DNA of 20,636 nucleotides from a virus, in the IMG/VR virus record IMGVR_UViG_3300047453_000406, positions 1 to 20,636 of that record; one strand, written 5' to 3'. Under the pieces are notes generated by a model, which worked only from the letters and a program-made list of their open reading frames with translations, did not search any database and was not told the DNA's origin. Of the stretch, positions 20,081-20,636 are shown one piece after another (the stretch's first letter is position 1; each line of letters begins with the position of its first letter). The position numbers and the translations under genes were made by a program.

Positions 20081-20097
20081 ATGCCTCACCCTAACTG

Positions 20098-20121
20098 AAA
20101 AAGCGCCTTATGGCGCTTTTT
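20098..20121. terminator. Bidirectional intrinsic terminator after folE
   Basis: Perfect 10-base arms (20098-20107 and 20112-20121, AAAAAGCGCC / GGCGCTTTTT) with a TTAT loop and T-runs on both strands. It starts three bases from the folE stop codon and insulates folE from the transporter cassette. Confidence 0.9.
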
Positions 20122-20124
20122 ACA

Positions 20125-20636
20125 TTATCTTACTGTTGGTGCAAACTCTTGTTGCAGTTTCACATTATCAATAAACTCTTTCCTCACGTCAGGTTCATCT
20201 TTAAATGCACCTCTAAGCACTGTGGTTTGTGTTAAACTACTGTGTGCTCTAATGCCTCTGTTTTCACAACAACCATGCGTTGCCTGAACATAGACACCAA
20301 CGTGATCTGTTCCGGTGATCTCTTGTATCTTGTTTGCAATCATTACGTTAAGCTCTTCTTGTAATGTTCCACGTCTTGCACACCATTGTGCTATTCGTGT
20401 GTACTTGCTCAGTCCCAATAGTTTAGGACCTGCAATGATACCAATGTATGCCACACCTTTTACTGTTTGGTGATGATGCGAACATAAACTTGTAAGTTCA
20501 CTACGCACAACCAACATACCTTCATAACCACCTTCAATGTAGTTAGGAAATGCACTAGGGTTAGGCATTGGATCATAACGACCAGACATAATTTCATTAA
20601 TATACATCTTAGCCATTCGTCTTGCAGTATCCATAC
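20125..20636 (-). CDS. folE: GTP cyclohydrolase I, cut by the right edge
   Basis: Converts GTP to 7,8-dihydroneopterin triphosphate, the entry point for folate and for 7-deazaguanines. The 169 residues visible are the catalytic part; about 40-50 N-terminal residues lie beyond the edge, as the visible part begins at the family's T-P-x-R-x-A-K-M-Y equivalent. Zinc ligands are C51 and H54 (CSHHHQ) and C122 (ATHGCCENRG). GLSKYTRIAQWCARR (74-88) is the conserved family motif. The ATG at 20634 is internal. With queE it suggests deazaguanine synthesis by the phage. Confidence 0.94.
   Translation of the reverse strand, partial: MDTARRMAKMYINEIMSGRYDPMPNPSAFPNYIEGGYEGMLVVRSELTSLCSHHHQTVKGVAYIGIIAGPKLLGLSKYTRIAQWCARRGTLQEELNVMIANKIQEITGTDHVGVYVQATHGCCENRGIRAHSSLTQTTVLRGAFKDEPDVRKEFIDNVKLQQEFAPTVR

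Noticed and set aside
20038-20097. Thiamine (TPP) riboswitch ahead of the THI5-like binding-protein gene
   Set aside because: The leader is only 60 bases and lacks the CTGAGA and ACCTGA core elements.
1-20636. CRISPR arrays, insertion sequences, integrase or attachment sites
   Set aside because: No regularly spaced direct repeats, transposase or recombinase motifs, or terminal inverted repeats were seen. There is no gene-free stretch longer than about 170 bases.

Overview
The window reads as part of the genome of a large, AT-rich, T4-like marine tailed phage. Nearly every gene lies on the minus strand. Genes are tightly packed, with many ATGA or TAATG junctions and overlaps of 1-56 bases, and many encode very small proteins. 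Phage-type functions stand out: a T4 RNase H / flap-type 5' nuclease, thymidine kinase, QueE, GTP cyclohydrolase I, phosphoribosyltransferases, a Nfu-type iron-sulfur protein and a tRNA. No structural, terminase or polymerase genes are present, so this is an accessory and nucleotide-metabolism region. The host cannot be determined from the sequence; marine Alphaproteobacteria or cyanobacteria are plausible guesses from gene style only.

In the direction of transcription (right to left) the layout is as follows. A partial folE (right edge) ends at a strong bidirectional terminator. A cargo-like cassette follows: a periplasmic binding protein, ATPase and permease of the NMT1/THI5-sulfonate type, then a 2-oxoglutarate/Fe(II) oxygenase and an arylsulfotransferase-like protein. 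Next is a nucleotide and cofactor block: a purine-type phosphoribosyltransferase, thymidine kinase, adenine phosphoribosyltransferase, a short UDP-sugar-dehydrogenase-like protein, queE, metK, a DUF454 membrane protein and another phosphoribosyltransferase. It runs into a series of small membrane proteins, a DUF458 (RNase H-like) protein and a lipoprotein, ending near 6760.

A near-consensus sigma70 promoter (6675-6702) then drives an asparaginyl-tRNA-synthetase-like catalytic core, a tRNA with GUU anticodon but a long (type II) variable arm, and a Nfu protein preceded by a long inverted repeat. Another promoter (5206-5234) drives the 5' nuclease and four small, mostly secreted proteins, down to a terminator shared with the only plus-strand gene, a Met/His-rich protein at 2413-2778. 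Left of this divergent point lie three unrecognised genes, a string of tiny membrane-protein genes too short for routine ORF calling, and an unknown 126-residue gene. Each of the last two groups, and the DNA beyond the left edge, has its own sigma70-like promoter.

The genes suggest three linked jobs: supplying nucleotides and PRPP-dependent salvage (tk, apt, two other phosphoribosyltransferases), a 7-deazaguanine branch (folE, queE) supported by SAM (metK) and Fe-S assembly (nfu), and host nutrient uptake or metabolism (the ABC transporter cassette). The least ordinary part is the AsnRS-like core lying 8 bases from a type II tRNA carrying an Asn anticodon and a G73 discriminator.
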